Below, in pieces: positions 61,523 through 64,000 of a stretch of 64,000 nucleotides of DNA. Each line of letters opens with the position of its first letter. The first letter of the stretch is position 1. Under the pieces are notes generated by a model. That model did not search any database, was not told where the DNA came from, and saw nothing but the letters and a program-made list of their open reading frames with translations. Origin of the DNA: an uncultured Coriobacteriaceae bacterium (GTDB lineage: Bacteria > Actinomycetota > Coriobacteriia > Coriobacteriales > Coriobacteriaceae); assembly GCA_944319885.1 (NCBI GenBank), contig CALUFC010000001.1, positions 372,001-436,000 on the forward strand, given 5' to 3'. The translations under genes and the position numbers were made by a program.

Positions 61523-62554
61523 CTAGTAGAGCGAGCCGGTGTTCACGATGGGCTTCGCCTCAGATTCGCCGCAGAGCACAACCATGAGGTTCGAGGCCAT
61601 CTGAGCCTTGCGCTCCTCGTCAAGCTCGATCTTGCCATGCTGGCCAAGCTCGTCGACGGCCATCTCCACCATGGTGACAGCGCCTTCGACGATCTTCTTG
61701 CGGGCGGCGATCACGGCCTCGGCCTGCTGACGGCGCAGCATCGCCTGAGCGATCTCGGGTGCGTAGGCGAGATGCGTGAGGCGCGCATCGTCAACGGCAA
61801 CGCCGGCGGGGGCAAGGCGCTGGGTGAGCTCGTGCTTGAGCGCCGTGGAGACCTCCTCGATGTTGGAGCGCAGCGTGATGGCGTCCATGGAGTCGCTCGA
61901 GTCCTCGGCGTGGTCGTAGGCGTAGATGCTCGCCACGTGGCGTAGTGCCGTCTCGGCCTGGGTCGCCACGAACTGCTCATAGTTATCGACGTCGAAGAGG
62001 GCCTTTGCGGTGTCCTTGACGTGCCACACCACGACGTTCGCGATCTCGATGGGGTTGCCCATCTTGTCGTTGACCTTCAGGATCTCGCCGTTGAGCGTGC
62101 GGGCGCGGACCGAGACCTTGCACGAAAGGCCTTTAGCGGCGTTTGCCGCGGTCTCGATGCTCTTGGAAAGCGAAAGGCCGCTCTTGCCCACGGCGCTTGC
62201 CACGGCATCTTCGGTGGCGGAGTTGGTGCCCATGCTGCGGCTATAGAAGGGGTTCGCCCAGCGGAAGCCCTCGTCGCGGACGGTGCCCTTATAGTCGCCG
62301 AAGAGGATGCACACGCGCGCCTGGCCGGGCTGCAGCGTGAAGAAGCCGGAGACGAGGATGCACCAGGCGACGAAGAGGATGACGCTTGAGATGACCATGA
62401 CAACCGGAAGCGTGACGGACTCGCCGGAATTCTCGGTCGCGACGGCGAGCGTGATGCCGCCGGCGAATAGCGCGATGATAACGACAAACGCCACGAGGAC
62501 AACGGCGAGCATAGCCCAACCGGAGGCAGCATGGAGTTTCTTCTCGGCACTCAT
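61523..62554 (-). CDS. SPFH-domain (stomatin/flotillin-like) membrane protein
   Basis: 343 residues from ATG 62554, with AAAGGAA 6 bp upstream. Two N-terminal membrane helices (about 14-38 and 47-74) anchor a cytoplasmic or surface SPFH domain (about 76-290): [65 protein letters not shown] and [47 protein letters not shown]. It resembles prohibitin-type actinobacterial SPFH proteins, which gather in membrane microdomains. Coupled by position to the small RHH gene downstream. Confidence 0.9.
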   Translation of the reverse strand: MSAEKKLHAASGWAMLAVVLVAFVVIIALFAGGITLAVATENSGESVTLPVVMVISSVILFVAWCILVSGFFTLQPGQARVCILFGDYKGTVRDEGFRWANPFYSRSMGTNSATEDAVASAVGKSGLSLSKSIETAANAAKGLSCKVSVRARTLNGEILKVNDKMGNPIEIANVVVWHVKDTAKALFDVDNYEQFVATQAETALRHVASIYAYDHAEDSSDSMDAITLRSNIEEVSTALKHELTQRLAPAGVAVDDARLTHLAYAPEIAQAMLRRQQAEAVIAARKKIVEGAVTMVEMAVDELGQHGKIELDEERKAQMASNLMVVLCGESEAKPIVNTGSLY

Positions 62555-62805
62555 GTGAGTTCCTTTCTCGCGTATGGCCGCGTACGGCCCGCGCACCGCG
62601 GCGCGACATCTCTCCGTGCGCCGGTGCTTCCCCTGATTTGGTGGCGGGGAGGGGTGTTCCCCGGACAGGCGGCTGTCCCGTCTGTTGATTGCATTGTGAT
62701 ATCACTTTGAAACCAAGTCAACAGCCGCTCACCGAAATACCGCTCAGCGACGCGCGGATACCGTTTGCGTGTTTAGCCGCAGCGGGCCGCCGCAGGGAGG
62801 CCCAT
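62555..62805. other. Divergent control region upstream of the SPFH gene
   Basis: No gene. Holds the SPFH promoter and palindrome (62693-62721) and a GGACAG/CTGTCC dyad (62662-62679), plus the ribosome site of the decayed gene. Confidence 0.55.
62693..62721 (-). promoter_or_regulatory. SPFH promoter overlapped by a 10-bp palindrome
   Basis: On the minus strand TTGACT (62721-62716), 17-bp spacer, CACAAT (62698-62693). The perfect palindrome GTGATATCAC (62696-62705) overlaps spacer and -10, as an RHH repressor operator would. About 140 bp of leader follow before the ATG. Confidence 0.6.
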
Positions 62806-63042
62806 ATGACTGTTTTCTTCTCCCATGAGGCATTCTAGTCATGGATTAGCTACGAGGTAGGATCGTTTGAACGTAGACTCGATCCACCCGAAGAGAAGTC
62901 GCAGTTCAACGCCGTCTGCTGCTAATTGAACGCCATTAAGGAGATGTTCCCCGACAAGCCGGTCACCGACATCGACATGCGTTCCTATGGCATGATGGAC
63001 GCGCCCACAGTGCTCGACAAGGCACTTTCGCTCATCGGGTAG
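62806..63042 (+). pseudogene. Decayed small gene with two in-frame stops
   Basis: Reading in one frame from ATG 62806 (GGGAGG 7 bp upstream) gives MTVFFSHEAF, a TAG (62836-62838), 28 codons, a TAA (62923-62925), then 38 codons of good protein (EMFPDKPVTDIDMRSYGMMDA) to TAG 63042. The intact ribosome site, common frame and terminator-like hairpin after it mark a former gene of about 78 codons or the remains of a larger one. The product family is not recognised. Confidence 0.65.
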
Positions 63043-63074
63043 CCCAGACGCGCTGAGATCATAACGCGGAGATG

Positions 63075-63109
63075 GCCGCGTCGGGACCTCCGGGTCTCGG
63101 CGCGGCTTT
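63075..63109 (+). terminator. Terminator-like hairpin after the decayed gene
   Basis: GCCGCG (63075-63080) pairs with CGCGGC (63101-63106), continued imperfectly by CGGGAC/GTCTCG, and is followed by TTT. It may also be used by the convergent acetyltransferase gene. Confidence 0.5.
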
Positions 63110-63153
63110 CGTACGCGGGGGAGAGGCATGCCTTCCTGCGCGGCGCTGCCGCC

Positions 63154-63798
63154 CTACGCTTCGCCCCCGTACATGTAGACAGTGAAGCCGTCGCCGGTGT
63201 CTTGGCTATGGTCTTCGGCGATGCGCGTCATGCCCAGGTGGTCGTAGAACGCGTAATCGGATTGATTGTCGGTCATGAGGAAGAACTTCGTGCGTCCCGC
63301 CTCGCGCATGGCGGCGCGGGCGCGTTCGATGAGGAGTCGCCCCAAGCCGTGCCCCTGCCACGCAGGCAGAATGATGATGAGGTTGATCTGCGCCTGGGCG
63401 TAGTCGGTGCCGCTCGCGGCAAAGCGATCGGCGGTCTCCTTCTCGCGGCTGTCACCGAAAAGGGACCCTTCGAGGTCTTCGTCGGCGGTTTCGGCGCGCT
63501 TTGTGGCCTGGGCAAGGAGGTCGCGGTAGCAGTCCTGCCAGAGCGGGTTGCTCTGCGGGACGCCATCATCGAAGAAGCCCACGAAGCATGCGGCGACGAT
63601 CTCGCCCTCATGTTCGGCTACCAGGGTGATGGGCGAGCGCTCGAGCTGCATGCATACATTGAAGCGGGAAGCGAGCAGGGCGTCCTCCTCGTCGCCGCGG
63701 TTGCGGAGGTAGTTGCACCACAGGGAGCTATAGATATGGGCGATCCCATCAAGATCGGTGAGTTCGGCCGGCCGGATCGTGGGCGTGTCGGTGGTCAT
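63154..63798 (-). CDS. GNAT-family N-acetyltransferase
   Basis: 214 residues from ATG 63798, with TTGGAGC 5 bp upstream; the frame is open further up but without a good start. The acetyl-CoA site is LIIILPAWQGHGLGRLLIERARAAM, followed by TDNQSDYAFYDHLGM. A ~90-residue stretch between strands (about 80-145) is longer than usual and acidic (KRAETADEDLEGSLFGDSREKETADRF). Substrate unknown: small amine, peptide or protein N-terminus. It stands alone. Confidence 0.88.
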   Translation of the reverse strand: MTTDTPTIRPAELTDLDGIAHIYSSLWCNYLRNRGDEEDALLASRFNVCMQLERSPITLVAEHEGEIVAACFVGFFDDGVPQSNPLWQDCYRDLLAQATKRAETADEDLEGSLFGDSREKETADRFAASGTDYAQAQINLIIILPAWQGHGLGRLLIERARAAMREAGRTKFFLMTDNQSDYAFYDHLGMTRIAEDHSQDTGDGFTVYMYGGEA

Positions 63799-64000
63799 GA
63801 TGCTCCAATCGGATGTGGATGATGCGTGCGACGCCGCCGTGATGCGGCGCGCCTCATAGCAAGATGTACCACAGCCAGCGCGTTTCCATGCGCCGCATTC
63901 GGTCTGCGGAATACCGGCGGGCAACGAGTAGGAATCTTACGTAAAAAACTGCCAAAAACAGCTCGCTACCATAACGGATGGCGAGTTAGCTATGGTATCC
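63799..64000. other. Right edge of the window
   Basis: No gene. The last 60 bases are A+T-richer and contain the dyad TACCATA (63968-63974) with TATGGTA (63991-63997), which may belong to a promoter or terminator of a gene beyond the window. Confidence 0.35.

Noticed and set aside
62839-63129. 96-codon open frame on the minus strand
   Set aside because: It overlaps the decayed plus-strand gene, which has a ribosome site and better protein-like sequence; the minus translation has no recognisable features.

Overview
The window is GC-rich, densely coded and without a plasmid or phage backbone. It looks like a chromosomal segment of a gut-type actinobacterium of class Coriobacteriia, and something near Collinsella fits best. 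That placement is inference. It rests on GC-rich codon use, frequent GTG/TTG starts, a Tad pilus locus, an agmatine deiminase cluster with two membrane-anchored LuxR regulators, and a phosphonate operon ending in a PHP-family hydrolase of the kind characterised in Eggerthella lenta. No rRNA is present; the only RNA gene is tRNA-Phe.

Region by region. 1-1082: the 3' part of rsgA. 1374-10949: a Tad/Flp pilus operon (cpaB, tadZ, tadA, tadB, tadC, flp, an unknown secreted protein, a second Flp-like pilin with a probable frameshifted start, two TadE-like and one TadG-like pseudopilins, DUF192). 11059-12394: an AT-richer, probably acquired AAA/DUF4143 ATPase behind a perfect 19-bp inverted repeat that encloses its TATAAT. 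12445-18492: tRNA-Phe (minus), a GH5-like protein lacking its acid/base glutamate, then rsmI, metG, rsmA and a TatD nuclease. 18833-30194: a complete carbon-phosphorus lyase operon, phnD-C-E1-E2-G-H-I-J-K-M-L-O plus a PHP hydrolase; phnP and phnN are absent. 30208-37199: a D-Ala-D-Ala carboxypeptidase (minus), two OmpR-type two-component systems and a pstB lacking its partners. 37344-39377: htpG. 40115-45476: a secreted unknown, a Nudix-Vsr fusion protein, a 52-residue membrane peptide, a Bce-type ABC transporter and a YxeA-like protein. 45790-54664: the agmatine catabolic cluster (putrescine carbamoyltransferase, antiporter, agmatine deiminase, second antiporter) bracketed by two paralogous seven-helix LuxR regulators. 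54890-59702: a MATE exporter with two paralogous YtcJ-type amidohydrolases. 60032-63798: a YitT protein, a ribbon-helix-helix protein with an SPFH membrane protein, a decayed gene and a GNAT acetyltransferase.

How the parts work together. The phn operon covers import, N-acetylation, C-P bond cleavage and disposal of the cyclic ribose phosphate product in one transcription unit, and the PHP enzyme makes PhnP and PhnN unnecessary. The agmatine genes convert agmatine to putrescine and carbamoyl phosphate; the carbamate kinase needed to gain ATP is not in the window. The two membrane LuxR proteins are the obvious candidates for its control.

Most unusual signals: (1) a single-chain fusion of a Nudix nucleotide-pool hydrolase to a Vsr mismatch endonuclease; (2) two unrelated intergenic sequences with the same architecture, two 11-bp units 22 bp apart facing two inverted units 22 bp apart; (3) a GH5 protein that keeps the nucleophile but has Ser for the acid/base Glu; (4) an intrinsic terminator placed directly before the second agmatine-type antiporter; (5) a near-perfect operator candidate over the promoter of the SPFH/RHH pair.
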